In this document: positions 34,151 through 42,890 of the stretch, piece after piece
How the letters are laid out: every line of letters begins with the position of its first letter
Numbering within the stretch: position 1 is the stretch's first letter
Assembly (NCBI RefSeq): GCF_018381315.1
Contig: NZ_JAGZSD010000006.1
Span: 1-64,000, forward strand
Length of the DNA: 64,000 nucleotides
Origin: Anaerostipes sp.
Lineage (GTDB): Bacteria > Bacillota > Clostridia > Lachnospirales > Lachnospiraceae
Direction: 5' to 3'
The notes under the pieces: generated by a model
The model's database searches: none
What the model was told of the DNA's origin: nothing
The model's input: the letters and a program-made list of their open reading frames with translations, nothing else
Translations under genes and position numbers: made by a program

Positions 34151-35446
34151 ATGAGAACTGTAAGGATTAACAAAGATTCCATCGCAGACATTTTAAATAA
34201 TCTGCTGAAAAGAAGCCCGAATCACTATGAGGGGTATCAGGAGCAGGTGGATGCCATCGTCAGTGATGTAAAGGCAAGAGGCGATGAGGCACTGTTTGAG
34301 TATACGGAGAAGTTTGACGGAGCGAGGCTTACGGCTGATACTGTGCAGGTCACAGAGGATGAGATAAAAGAGGCCTATGAGAAGGTAGAACCGGCTCTCT
34401 TGGAGGTAATTAGGAAGTCTATTGCCAATATCCGTGACTTTCATCAGAAGCAGAGACAGAACAGCTGGTTTGAAACACAGGAGAACGGCATTCTGTTAGG
34501 ACAGAAGGTAACGCCTCTTGCAACCTGCGGTGTTTATGTACCGGGCGGAAAGGCAGTTTATCCGTCTTCCGTGCTTATGAACATAGTTCCGGCCCATGTG
34601 GCAGGAGTGAAGGAGATTGTCATGGTGACACCTCCGGGCAGGGACGGCAAAGTCAATCCGAATACTCTGGTTGCAGCAAAAGAGGCAGGTGCTTCAAAGG
34701 TATATAAAGCAGGAGGGGCACAGGCTGTTGCGGCACTGGCTTTCGGAACAGTATCCATTCCAAAGGTGGATAAGATCGTAGGTCCGGGAAATATTTATGT
34801 GGCGCTGGCAAAAAAAGCAGTATACGGAAATGTGAGTATTGATTCGATTGCAGGACCCAGTGAGATCCTGGTTTTGGCTGATGAGAGCGCAAATCCCCGG
34901 TATGTGGCAGCAGATCTGCTGTCCCAGGCAGAGCATGACGAGATGGCAAGTGCTATCTTAGTGACCACAAGTGAGAAACTTGCAGAGCAGGTTTCCAAAG
35001 AGGTTGACGGATTCTTAAAGCAGCTCTCCAGAACAGAGATCATGGAGAAATCTCTCAATTCTTTTGGCTATATTCTGATCGCAGAGGATCTGAAGGAAGC
35101 AGTAGATGCAGCAAATGCCATCGCATCGGAGCATTTAGAGATTATGACAGAAAATCCATTTGATGTTATGACCAGAATTCAGAATGCGGGAGCGATTTTT
35201 ATCGGACCGTACAGCAGTGAACCGCTCGGCGATTATTTTGCCGGACCGAACCATGTGCTTCCGACTAACGGGACAGCCAGGTTCTTTTCTCCGCTGAGCG
35301 TAGACGATTTTATCAAGAAATCCAGTGTGATCTATTATTCAAGAGAAGCCCTGGAACCGGTCCACAAAGATATAGAGACATTTGCAGAGCAGGAAGAGTT
35401 GACAGCCCATGCCAATTCGATTAAAGTGAGATTTGAAAACGAATAG
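34151..35446 (+). CDS. hisD: Histidinol dehydrogenase
   Basis: A 431-residue zinc enzyme that oxidises L-histidinol to L-histidine in two NAD-dependent steps. The Pro-Gly-Gly-Lys-Ala turn, Gly-Pro-Gly-Asn and the zinc ligands Gln and His in Ser-Gln-Ala-Glu-His-Asp-Glu are present. The catalytic Glu-His pair in Ser-Glu-His-Leu-Glu and the C-terminal Gly-Pro-Asn-His-Val-Leu-Pro-Thr also match. It lies four bases after hisG with a GGGG-type site. Confidence 0.97.
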   Translation: MRTVRINKDSIADILNNLLKRSPNHYEGYQEQVDAIVSDVKARGDEALFEYTEKFDGARLTADTVQVTEDEIKEAYEKVEPALLEVIRKSIANIRDFHQKQRQNSWFETQENGILLGQKVTPLATCGVYVPGGKAVYPSSVLMNIVPAHVAGVKEIVMVTPPGRDGKVNPNTLVAAKEAGASKVYKAGGAQAVAALAFGTVSIPKVDKIVGPGNIYVALAKKAVYGNVSIDSIAGPSEILVLADESANPRYVAADLLSQAEHDEMASAILVTTSEKLAEQVSKEVDGFLKQLSRTEIMEKSLNSFGYILIAEDLKEAVDAANAIASEHLEIMTENPFDVMTRIQNAGAIFIGPYSSEPLGDYFAGPNHVLPTNGTARFFSPLSVDDFIKKSSVIYYSREALEPVHKDIETFAEQEELTAHANSIKVRFENE

Positions 35447-35460
35447 AGAAAGGAAGCATT

Positions 35461-36048
35461 ATGAGTCGCAGTGCGGAAATTATCCGGAATACAAGTGAAA
35501 CAAAGATTAAACTGTTTATCGATTTGGACGGACGCGGAGCATCTGAAGTTGATACCGGCATTGGTTTTTTTGACCACATGCTGATCAGTTTTGCAAAGCA
35601 TGGTTTTTTTGACCTTAAGGTAAAGGTAGAAGGGGACCTGCACGTGGACAGCCATCACACGATCGAGGATACCGGAATTGTCCTCGGTGAGGCGATTAAA
35701 CAGGCGGCCGGTGATAAAAAAGGGATCAGGCGGTACGGCTCTTTTATTCTGCCCATGGACGAGACACTTGTGCTGTGCGGACTGGACCTGTCAGGAAGAC
35801 CTTACTTTGAGACGGATCTTTCCTTTACGGCAGACAGGGTCGGCGGATTCGATACGGAGATGGTACGTGAGTTCTTTTATGCAGTATCCTATGCCAGTGC
35901 CATGAATCTGCATATCAGGAAACTGACAGGTACAAATAACCATCATTTGATGGAGGCGGCATTTAAGGCATTTGCCAAGGCGTTGGACGAGGCAGTCAGT
36001 ATTGACCCGCGGATCACAGATGTGCTTTCTACGAAAGGGGCATTATAA
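35461..36048 (+). CDS. hisB: Imidazoleglycerol-phosphate dehydratase
   Basis: A 195-residue manganese enzyme converting imidazole-glycerol phosphate to imidazole-acetol phosphate. Both metal-binding halves are seen: Phe-Asp-His-Met and His-His-Thr-Ile-Glu-Asp-Thr in the first, and Asn-Asn-His-His-Leu-Met-Glu-Ala-Ala-Phe-Lys in the second. It is the monofunctional type with no histidinol-phosphatase part. Its stop directly abuts the next ATG; hisH, hisA and hisF, often found here, are missing. Confidence 0.97.
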   Translation: MSRSAEIIRNTSETKIKLFIDLDGRGASEVDTGIGFFDHMLISFAKHGFFDLKVKVEGDLHVDSHHTIEDTGIVLGEAIKQAAGDKKGIRRYGSFILPMDETLVLCGLDLSGRPYFETDLSFTADRVGGFDTEMVREFFYAVSYASAMNLHIRKLTGTNNHHLMEAAFKAFAKALDEAVSIDPRITDVLSTKGAL

Positions 36049-37287
36049 ATGGAACGACAGATAAAAATAATCCCATGTATTTATGGAGAAAAACTTTCAG
36101 AATCCGCCAAGGCATTTGATCATGCAGGTGCGGATGCTGTCAGCTATTATGACACAAAAGTAACGGCTGAGGTTATAAAAGAGATCACCAAAGATATTGA
36201 TATTCCTCTGTATGCAGGGGGCGGCATTGAGGATCTGGAAAATGTGAAAAAGATTCTCTATGCAGGAGCTTCTAAAGTCTGCCTCGGAAAGACGGTTCTT
36301 GTGGACAAGGAGATCGTTAAGAAGGCCAGTGACCGGTTTGGAAAGGATCAGATCATCGTGTCTGTGGATCTGGATATCCAGGAGGATGCAGCTGCATTTG
36401 CAAAAGAAATGAAAAGACTTGGAGCAGGGGAACTGCTGCTGGTGGCAAACAAGGGATATGAAGTTTATGCAGACCTGATCAGAAAGATCAGAGAGGTATC
36501 CGGTCTTCAGCTTATGGTCAGTATACCTGATGTAAAGGAAGCGGTCAGAGTGCTTGAGCTTACCGGCGCCGATGACCTGGCAGTGGCGTCTGCAGAGTCA
36601 TTTCCGGTGATGGAGCTGAAACATCAATGCAGAACTTCAGGACTCCAGGTGAATACTTTTGAAAGTTCTATGAGCTTTGATGAATTTAAATTAAACAGTG
36701 ATGGAATGCTAACGGTGGTAACTCAGGATTATAAGACCAATGAAGTGCTCATGGTCGCTTATATGACAAAGGAAGCGTTTGAAAAGACCGTAGAGACCGG
36801 TGTCATGACCTATTACAGCCGCAGCAGGAATGAACTGTGGACCAAAGGGGATACATCAGGACATTATCAATATGTAAAATCTCTGACCATTGACTGTGAC
36901 AGAGATACCCTGTTAGCCAAGGTAGAGCAGGTTGGAAACGCCTGCCATACCGGAAATTATTCCTGCTTTTTCACAGATCTTGTGAAAAAGGAATACAAAG
37001 ATGACAATCCGATGGAAGTGTTTCAGTCTGTCTATGATGTGATTATGGACCGGAAAGAACACCCGAAGGAAGGCTCCTATACGAATTACTTATTTGAAAA
37101 AGGAATTGATAAGATTCTCAAAAAAGTCGGTGAGGAAGCCACAGAGATTGTGATCGCAGCCAAGAATCCGGATGTGGAAGAGATGAAGTATGAAATATCT
37201 GACTTCTTATATCATCTGATGGTGCTGATGGCGGAACGGGGCATGACATGGGACGAGGTGACCAAGGAATTAATTGAAAGAAAATAA
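36049..37287 (+). CDS. hisIE: HisF/HisA-like barrel fused to HisI-HisE
   Basis: A 412-residue three-part protein. Residues 1 to about 205 form a HisA/HisF-like TIM barrel, residues about 210-310 the HisI cyclohydrolase (with the metal-binding Asp-X-Asp-X-Asp-like Asp-Cys-Asp-Arg-Asp and Cys-His-Thr-Gly), and residues about 325-412 the HisE pyrophosphohydrolase (Lys-Lys-Val-Gly-Glu-Glu-Ala-Thr-Glu). HisI and HisE act in steps 3 and 2 of histidine synthesis. In the barrel the HisF-type Cys-Leu-Asp is replaced by Cys-Ile-Tyr, and the second phosphate-binding Gly-Gly is missing, while Gly-Gly-Gly-Ile near residue 50 is kept. The barrel is therefore probably not a working HisF or HisA; a structural or ligand-binding role is possible. 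True hisA, hisF, hisH and hisC must be elsewhere. Confidence 0.9.
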   Translation: MERQIKIIPCIYGEKLSESAKAFDHAGADAVSYYDTKVTAEVIKEITKDIDIPLYAGGGIEDLENVKKILYAGASKVCLGKTVLVDKEIVKKASDRFGKDQIIVSVDLDIQEDAAAFAKEMKRLGAGELLLVANKGYEVYADLIRKIREVSGLQLMVSIPDVKEAVRVLELTGADDLAVASAESFPVMELKHQCRTSGLQVNTFESSMSFDEFKLNSDGMLTVVTQDYKTNEVLMVAYMTKEAFEKTVETGVMTYYSRSRNELWTKGDTSGHYQYVKSLTIDCDRDTLLAKVEQVGNACHTGNYSCFFTDLVKKEYKDDNPMEVFQSVYDVIMDRKEHPKEGSYTNYLFEKGIDKILKKVGEEATEIVIAAKNPDVEEMKYEISDFLYHLMVLMAERGMTWDEVTKELIERK

Positions 37288-37316
37288 TTGTCATACGCTG
37301 TCCGATTTGATATAAT
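37288..37316 (+). promoter_or_regulatory. Promoter of the small membrane protein gene
   Basis: TTGTCA, 17 bases, TATAAT immediately after the hisIE stop. Confidence 0.65.
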
Positions 37317-37365
37317 TGCCACATGAGCAAACCAAAGAACCGTGGTTTGATAAAGGAGGCAGGAC

Positions 37366-37527
37366 ATGCACGCATATTTATCAGAGTTTGTCACATATCT
37401 GATCAAGTTTATTTTTTTGCTTGCAGTATCGGCAGGCGGCGTCTTTTTCGGAAAGAAGCTGGCCGTCGGTAAGATGCAGAAGAGATCACAGAAAGCAAAG
37501 GAAGAGGCAAAGCAGGATCAGGAATAA
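37366..37527 (+). CDS. Small single-helix membrane protein
   Basis: A 53-residue ORF with AAGGAGG eight bases before its ATG. Residues 10-30 form one hydrophobic helix with a Gly-Gly motif, then a Lys/Glu/Gln-rich tail ending Lys-Gln-Asp-Gln-Glu. The promoter before it and the terminator after it make it a self-contained unit between hisIE and alaS. It fits small conserved clostridial membrane proteins, but no function can be assigned. Confidence 0.75.
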   Translation: MHAYLSEFVTYLIKFIFLLAVSAGGVFFGKKLAVGKMQKRSQKAKEEAKQDQE

Positions 37528-37545
37528 GATGTGTAAGATAGAATG

Positions 37546-37580
37546 GAAAGCCTTCTGAATGTAACAGAAGGTTTTCTTTA
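37546..37580 (+). terminator. Terminator after the small membrane protein gene
   Basis: GAAAGCCTTCTG and CAGAAGGTTTTC with a seven-base loop and following T-rich bases. Confidence 0.82.
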
Positions 37581-37630
37581 TGCATAGGAAATTCCTTCAG
37601 AATATCCCGTGCAGCAAGAAAGAATCCCGC

Positions 37631-37659
37631 TTGCAGGATGCTGTTCAGTTTCATATTAA
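37631..37659 (+). promoter_or_regulatory. alaS promoter
   Basis: TTGCAG, 17 bases, TATTAA. The leader is only about 12 bases from the likely start site to the ribosome binding site, so there is no room for a T-box riboswitch. Confidence 0.5.
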
Positions 37660-37677
37660 TTTTAGGAGGATGAAAAT

Positions 37678-40320
37678 TTGAAGTCATATGGAGTAAACGA
37701 ATTGAGGAAAATGTTCCTTGATTTTTTTGAGAGCAAAGATCATTTGGTGATGAAGAGTTTTTCTCTGGTGCCCCAAAACGACAAGAGTCTTCTGCTGATC
37801 AATGCAGGTATGGCACCGTTAAAACCGTATTTTACAGGACAGGAAGTGCCGCCAAAGACCAGAGTTGCAACCTGTCAGAAGTGTATCCGTACCGGAGATA
37901 TTGAAAACGTAGGAAAGACTGCAAGACACGGTACCTTTTTTGAGATGCTCGGGAATTTTTCTTTCGGAGATTATTTTAAAAAAGAGGCGATCCGCTGGTC
38001 CTGGGAGTTTTTAACTGAGGTTGTAGGGCTTGACCCGGACCGTCTGTACCCGTCTGTATATCTGGATGATGACGAGGCGTTTGAGATTTGGGAAAAAGAG
38101 ATCGGCATTGCGCCTGAGAGGATCTTCCGTTTTGGAAAAGAGGACAACTTCTGGGAGCATGGAGCAGGACCCTGCGGGCCATGTTCAGAGATTTACTATG
38201 ACCGGGGAGAGAAATACGGCTGCGGAAGTCCGGATTGTACTGTAGGCTGTGAGTGTGACCGCTACATGGAAGTCTGGAACAACGTTTTTACTCAGTTTGA
38301 AAATGACGGAAACGGCAATTACGAAGAACTGGAAAATAAAAATATTGATACCGGAATGGGTCTAGAACGCCTGGCTGTTGTTGTCCAGGAAGTGGATTCC
38401 ATCTTTGATGTGGATACAATCAAAGCAATTCGTGACAGGATTTGTGAATTGGCAGGAGTGACATACGGGGCAGATGAGAAGAATGATATTTCAATCCGGG
38501 TTATCACAGACCATATCCGTTCTGCATCCTTTATGATTTCTGACGGGGTCATGCCGTCCAATGAAGGGCGTGGATATGTGCTCCGCCGTCTGATCCGCCG
38601 CGCTGCCAGACACGGAAGAATGCTCGGAATGAAAGATCTGTTTTTGGCAGGCCTGAGCAAAACGGTTATTGCAGAATCCAAAGACGGATATCCGGAACTG
38701 AAAGAAAAAGAAGAATTTATCTACAAAGTTCTTACAAAGGAAGAAGAGCAGTTTAACAGGACCATCGATCAGGGACTTCAGATTCTTGCAGAGATGGAAG
38801 AGGATATGTCACGGGAAGGAAAGAAGGAACTTGCCGGAAAGGATGCTTTTAAGCTCTATGATACTTATGGATTCCCGCTGGATCTGACAAAAGAGATTCT
38901 TGAGGAAAAGGGTATCTCTGTAGACGAGGATGGATTCCGGAAATCCATGGAGCAGCAGAGAGAGCAGGCGAGGGCAGCCCGTGAGACAACGAACTACATG
39001 GGTGCTGACGCAACCGTCTATGAGCAGCTGGATCCGGCTATGACCTCTGAGTTTGTGGGTTATGATACGCTGACTTGTGAGTCAGAGATTATCGCTGTGA
39101 CAACAGAGACGGAACTGACAGATACCTTAGTGGAAGGGCAGAGAGGTACCATCATCTGTTCAAAGACACCGTTTTATGCCACCAGCGGAGGACAGGAAGC
39201 GGATCAGGGTGTAATACTAAGCGAAAATTCTTCTTTTGCAGTGGAAGATGTGATTAAACTTTCCGGAGGAAAGTTCGGACATATAGGCTATGTGAACGAA
39301 GGCAACTTAAGTGTCGGAGAAAAGGTTTTACTCAATGTCAATGAAAGAAACCGCCGTCAGACAGAAAAGAACCACAGCGCAACCCATCTTCTCCAGAAAG
39401 CACTGCGCACTGTATTGGGAAGCCATGTAGAACAGGCTGGTTCCAGCAACAATGCAAAGCACCTGAGATTTGATTTTACTCATTTCTCTCCGATGACACC
39501 GGAAGAAATTAAAAAGGTGGAGAGTATTGTGAATGAAGAAATCGCTGCAAATCTGCCGGTAGACACAAAACTGATGTCTATGGAGGATGCGAAGGACACA
39601 GGTGCTATGGCACTGTTCGGCGAGAAATATGGGGATGAAGTGCGTGTAGTTTCCATGGGCGATTTCTCGGTGGAATTATGCGGAGGTACTCATGTGCCTA
39701 ACACAGGATCCATCACGGCATTTAAGATTCTTTCAGAAACCGGTGTGGCTGCAGGTGTCAGGAGAATCGAAGCAATCACAGACAAAGCAGTCTTTGAATA
39801 TTATGAGAAAATGGAAGAAGAACTGTTTGAGGCTGCAAAAGTTGTAAAATCAACACCGGCCAAGCTGATGAGCCGTCTGGAAGCCTTAATGGCGGAACTG
39901 AAAGAGCTGCACAGTGAAAATGAATCTTTAAAGAGCAAATTAGCGAAGGATGCTCTCGGAGATGTTATGGACCAGGTACAGGAAGTAAGCGGAGTGAAGC
40001 TTCTGGCTGCAAAGGTGGCAGATGTGGATATGAACGGTCTTCGTGAACTTGGCGATTCCCTGAAAGAAAAACTTGGGGAAGGCGTCATTGTACTGGCATC
40101 CTCTCTTAGCGGAAAAGTATTCCTTGTTGCCATGGCAACCGACGGAGCCCAAAAAGCCGGGGCACATGCAGGCAATCTGATCAAAGGCATTGCAGGATGT
40201 GTCGGAGGCGGCGGAGGCGGCCGCCCGAATATGGCACAGGCCGGAGGGAAAAAGCCGGAAGGAATCGATGATGCGATTGCGAAGGTGAAGGAAGAGCTGG
40301 CTGGACAGCTGGACAAATAA
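37678..40320 (+). CDS. alaS: Alanine-tRNA ligase
   Basis: An 880-residue alanyl-tRNA synthetase. Class II catalytic core at the N terminus (motif 2 region near Arg-His-Gly-Thr-Phe-Phe-Glu-Met-Leu-Gly-Asn-Phe-Ser-Phe), editing domain with His-Ser-Ala-Thr-His-Leu and the C-terminal Cys-Gly-Gly-Thr-His, and the C-Ala domain with the Gly-rich Gly-Gly-Gly-Gly-Gly-Gly-Arg-Pro. The start codon is TTG: AGGAGG (37664-37669) is eight bases upstream, and the only nearby ATG (37670) is out of frame and followed by a stop after three codons. Confidence 0.97.
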   Translation: MKSYGVNELRKMFLDFFESKDHLVMKSFSLVPQNDKSLLLINAGMAPLKPYFTGQEVPPKTRVATCQKCIRTGDIENVGKTARHGTFFEMLGNFSFGDYFKKEAIRWSWEFLTEVVGLDPDRLYPSVYLDDDEAFEIWEKEIGIAPERIFRFGKEDNFWEHGAGPCGPCSEIYYDRGEKYGCGSPDCTVGCECDRYMEVWNNVFTQFENDGNGNYEELENKNIDTGMGLERLAVVVQEVDSIFDVDTIKAIRDRICELAGVTYGADEKNDISIRVITDHIRSASFMISDGVMPSNEGRGYVLRRLIRRAARHGRMLGMKDLFLAGLSKTVIAESKDGYPELKEKEEFIYKVLTKEEEQFNRTIDQGLQILAEMEEDMSREGKKELAGKDAFKLYDTYGFPLDLTKEILEEKGISVDEDGFRKSMEQQREQARAARETTNYMGADATVYEQLDPAMTSEFVGYDTLTCESEIIAVTTETELTDTLVEGQRGTIICSKTPFYATSGGQEADQGVILSENSSFAVEDVIKLSGGKFGHIGYVNEGNLSVGEKVLLNVNERNRRQTEKNHSATHLLQKALRTVLGSHVEQAGSSNNAKHLRFDFTHFSPMTPEEIKKVESIVNEEIAANLPVDTKLMSMEDAKDTGAMALFGEKYGDEVRVVSMGDFSVELCGGTHVPNTGSITAFKILSETGVAAGVRRIEAITDKAVFEYYEKMEEELFEAAKVVKSTPAKLMSRLEALMAELKELHSENESLKSKLAKDALGDVMDQVQEVSGVKLLAAKVADVDMNGLRELGDSLKEKLGEGVIVLASSLSGKVFLVAMATDGAQKAGAHAGNLIKGIAGCVGGGGGGRPNMAQAGGKKPEGIDDAIAKVKEELAGQLDK

Positions 40321-40334
40321 AAAACATATTAAAA

Positions 40335-40381
40335 ATCCATGGACATGCAGGAAGAATCTGCTGTCCATGGATCTTTTTTTG
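40335..40381 (+). terminator. Terminator after alaS
   Basis: ATCCATGGACA, 16-base loop, TGTCCATGGAT, then C and seven T. Confidence 0.92.
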
Positions 40382-40420
40382 TTTCATTAGGTAATCTTTT
40401 AAAATTATTTCTTAATTTAT

Positions 40421-40448
40421 GTCACAAATGACAGGTCAAAAAGGTTAT
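40421..40448 (+). promoter_or_regulatory. Weaker copy of the ECF-type promoter motif
   Basis: GTCACAA, 15 bases, GGTTAT. The spacing equals the two stronger sites at 48486 and 50162, and 10 of 12 bases around the -35 agree, but the -10 has GGTT instead of CGTT. It lies 90 bases before a lipoprotein gene. Confidence 0.4.
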
Positions 40449-40537
40449 ATAGGTAAGAGCTTCTAGCAACAAGTTAAAGACGAATTCATTTTCAAGTTCC
40501 AAATTTAGCAAATAAATGCGTAGGGAGGAAAGTCAGA

Positions 40538-40939
40538 ATGCAAAAAGTTAGCATATTAAGAAATATTGTTTTATTAATAGTACTATGCTGCATATTCCAG
40601 GGATGTGTAAAAAAGGATAATAAAGAAGGTCATAAAATACAAATATCCCAAAAAGAAGTACAAGTTTTAATTAAAGATGCCGAAAAACGCCTAGAGACAG
40701 GTATGAATGAATCTCTGAAAGAAGTAAAGTATGATCCTGAGTATTACAAAAAAATTCGTTATAAAACAAGAGAAGAATTTATAAAAGATATGTTGAGTGA
40801 AACATTTAAAAAGAATTATACTACTGATCGTATTATTATTTTACAAGCGTATTATAAAGATACAGGAGAAATAGATTCGATGATATATGGCAAGGATCCG
40901 AAAACTGGAAAATGGAAATATCTTCAGCGGTTTCGTTAA
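40538..40939 (+). CDS. Putative lipoprotein, function unknown
   Basis: A 133-residue exported protein. Residues 1-23 form a signal peptide ending in the lipobox Phe-Gln-Gly-Cys, so the mature protein should be anchored at Cys23 on the cell surface. The mature part is Lys/Glu-rich with a helical stretch (Val-Leu-Ile-Lys-Asp-Ala-Glu-Lys) and a C-terminal beta segment. GGAGG sits before the ATG. The gene is AT-rich relative to alaS. A possible ECF-type promoter lies upstream. I do not recognise the family. Confidence 0.7.
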   Translation: MQKVSILRNIVLLIVLCCIFQGCVKKDNKEGHKIQISQKEVQVLIKDAEKRLETGMNESLKEVKYDPEYYKKIRYKTREEFIKDMLSETFKKNYTTDRIIILQAYYKDTGEIDSMIYGKDPKTGKWKYLQRFR

Positions 40940-41013
40940 TTGCATTCTTGCAATCAAAATGAAGATTTTTGAAGCGATATAAATAGGCGTTGGTATTAAA
41001 TGGAAAATCATAA

Positions 41014-41070
41014 AATAAAAACCATTGAGTCTCCTAATATTAATATAAGAGCCTAATGGTTTTTATTTTT
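41014..41070. terminator. Bidirectional terminator between convergent genes
   Basis: AATAAAAACCATT and AATGGTTTTTATT flank an internally structured loop (GAGTCTCC.. and ..AGAGCC). A- and T-runs on both sides suit both the lipoprotein gene and the minus-strand surface protein gene. Confidence 0.8.
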
Positions 41071-41093
41071 ATGGACTATCTCAACGAATAAAG

Positions 41094-42677
41094 TTAGTAT
41101 GCTTTTACGGATTTACTTTTTGAGTATGCTCCGTATACTTTCTGGTTCGTTGAATCGTAGTAGTAATATCGAACCTGAACATAATATCTGGCATTTTTCT
41201 TTAATCCCGTTTTTGTATATACATTTTTGCCTAATCCAGTTGTTTTGTAGGTTGCTTTTTTCATACTGCTGCTGCGGGAATAGCGGAAACGGAATGCACG
41301 TTTTGAACCATCTGCTTTTGTGCTGGTCTTTGATGTTGCAACGAATCCAACACCCTTGCCGGATTTACCTTTTACAGACAAAGCAGAAGCCCTGCCGACA
41401 CTTAACTTAGAAAACTTTGCAGTGAGCGTTACATTTAATCTGTCATCTGGAACAGTTGTCACTGTTTTGCCGTTGTAAGTCCATCCAGCAAACTGGTAAC
41501 CTTTTCTTCCGGCTGCTTTGTAGCTTCTCTTGTTCCATTCGGGCAGCTTACTGCCGGCAGTTTTGTTTGATAACGTTGTAATGGATTTGTTCTTATATCC
41601 TTTTAAAATCAGGTTTGTTTTCTTTAAGGATTTGAAGATATCGACTTGACAGATCGGATCACTGCCTTCGTCAAAATCAAAGGTTAAATATTGTGTTCCG
41701 ACAGCAAATTGACTGAAATAATCTTTGCTGATTGTTACATAATCGGTTCCAACGGTATAATCTTTTCCGCTTGCTAAGGTTTGAGAACCATTTTTGATGG
41801 ATTTTAAGGTCCGGCCGTTATTTTCGATTCCTATAACAATATCGGTTTGTTTTGATAAATCAAATTTCTGGGGAGTCTTAACAGTTGCATTTTTCATCGG
41901 TGTAATTTTGATAGTTCCGAGAGTAGTATCGGTTATTTCATTGTTAAATGCATTTCCTGCAGAAGTTACGGTAATTGTAAAATCACCTTCCGGCAATGTA
42001 TTTAAGTCGGCCTGAGTAAAAGTAAAGGTTACCTCGCCGTTTTTAACAGCATTGGCTTTCGCTGTGAATTTGACTGTATTGCTGCTGTCTTTGATGGATG
42101 CAGTTAACTCCAGTGCAGCTGGATTTGTGTCTGAAAAGAATGCTTTGTCAAGTTTCGCCTTGATTTCCCCATCGGCAGCTTCAAAATCACTTCTGGATTT
42201 TGTCAGGGTAACAGACTTGTCAATGGTTACTGATGGAGTTTCCTTGTTAACTGTAACGGAGCCAATGGTTGCTTCTTTAACAGAATTTGCGCTGGAAGCT
42301 GTAGATTTGGCTTTGATTTCGTAAGTACCTGCAGGTAATAGGTTCAAGTCTTTACGTGCAAATTGAAAGATTACCTCAGCGTCTGTATCTGTAGAGGTTG
42401 TCTTGGCAGTACTAGTTGATTTAATTGTTTTCTCTACAGTTCCATCTTTATATCCGATAGTTGCTTCCAAGGTCACATTTAAAGAAGTGGATGTTTTAGA
42501 CAGAGATGCCTTTACATCCTTATCTTCCGAAAATTGTGCAACTGTTCCTGTGATTGAAGCAGTACCGGAAATAGTAGTCGTCGTTGTTCCTTCATCTGCA
42601 CGGATCGGAGTTATGGTAAATACAGTAACCATAACTATACATAACATTACGCTGCATAGTTGTTTTAATTTTTTCAT
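41094..42677 (-). CDS. Secreted multidomain surface protein (Ig-like repeats, X2-like, InlB B-repeat)
   Basis: A 527-residue exported protein. Residues 1-27 are a signal peptide ending Ile-Arg-Ala-Asp. Two related Ig-like repeats follow (about 35-145 and 148-258), each ending with the pattern Asp-Leu-Asn-X-Leu-Pro-X-Gly and then Thr-X-X-Ser-Ala. A CBM-X2-like domain lies at about 265-345 (Tyr-Thr-Val-Gly, Phe-Ala-Val-Gly). Then comes an InlB/Listeria-Bacteroides-type B repeat with Gly-Tyr-Gln-Phe-Ala-Gly-Trp, and a fibronectin III-like end rich in Tyr and Lys. No LPXTG anchor or membrane tail is seen, so release or non-covalent wall binding is likely. AAAGG lies 11 bases upstream. It is divergent from the next gene; a palindrome lies between them. 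Confidence 0.8.
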   Translation of the reverse strand: MKKLKQLCSVMLCIVMVTVFTITPIRADEGTTTTTISGTASITGTVAQFSEDKDVKASLSKTSTSLNVTLEATIGYKDGTVEKTIKSTSTAKTTSTDTDAEVIFQFARKDLNLLPAGTYEIKAKSTASSANSVKEATIGSVTVNKETPSVTIDKSVTLTKSRSDFEAADGEIKAKLDKAFFSDTNPAALELTASIKDSSNTVKFTAKANAVKNGEVTFTFTQADLNTLPEGDFTITVTSAGNAFNNEITDTTLGTIKITPMKNATVKTPQKFDLSKQTDIVIGIENNGRTLKSIKNGSQTLASGKDYTVGTDYVTISKDYFSQFAVGTQYLTFDFDEGSDPICQVDIFKSLKKTNLILKGYKNKSITTLSNKTAGSKLPEWNKRSYKAAGRKGYQFAGWTYNGKTVTTVPDDRLNVTLTAKFSKLSVGRASALSVKGKSGKGVGFVATSKTSTKADGSKRAFRFRYSRSSSMKKATYKTTGLGKNVYTKTGLKKNARYYVQVRYYYYDSTNQKVYGAYSKSKSVKAY

Positions 42678-42792
42678 ATGTTACCTGCCTTTCTTAGTTG
42701 AACTGGTTGCTTAATTAATTCGTTTGTAACAAAGATTACAAAAATTAATGCTTAATACCATATTAACATATATTGGATAAAAATAGAATTGA

Positions 42793-42808
42793 AATATACC
42801 GGTATATT
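42793..42808. promoter_or_regulatory. Perfect 16-base palindrome in a divergent promoter region
   Basis: AATATACC-GGTATATT lies between the surface protein gene (minus) and the 101-residue protein gene (plus), 36 bases before an extended -10 (TGATATAAT, 42841-42849). Its position and symmetry fit an operator for a dimeric regulator. Confidence 0.5.
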
Positions 42809-42890
42809 CAGAAAATTGTAATAAATTTCTTTAATATATTTGATATAATAGAGAATGACGAATAAGAAACAGAGAAAGGAGTAAAACTGT

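Noticed and set aside
37580..37677. T-box riboswitch before alaS
   Set aside because: The promoter at 37631 leaves only about ten bases of leader, and the T-box core sequence is not present.
42678..42745. ECF-type motif on the minus strand before the surface protein gene
   Set aside because: GTTACAA is seen, but 15 bases later there is AACC instead of CGTT or GGTT.
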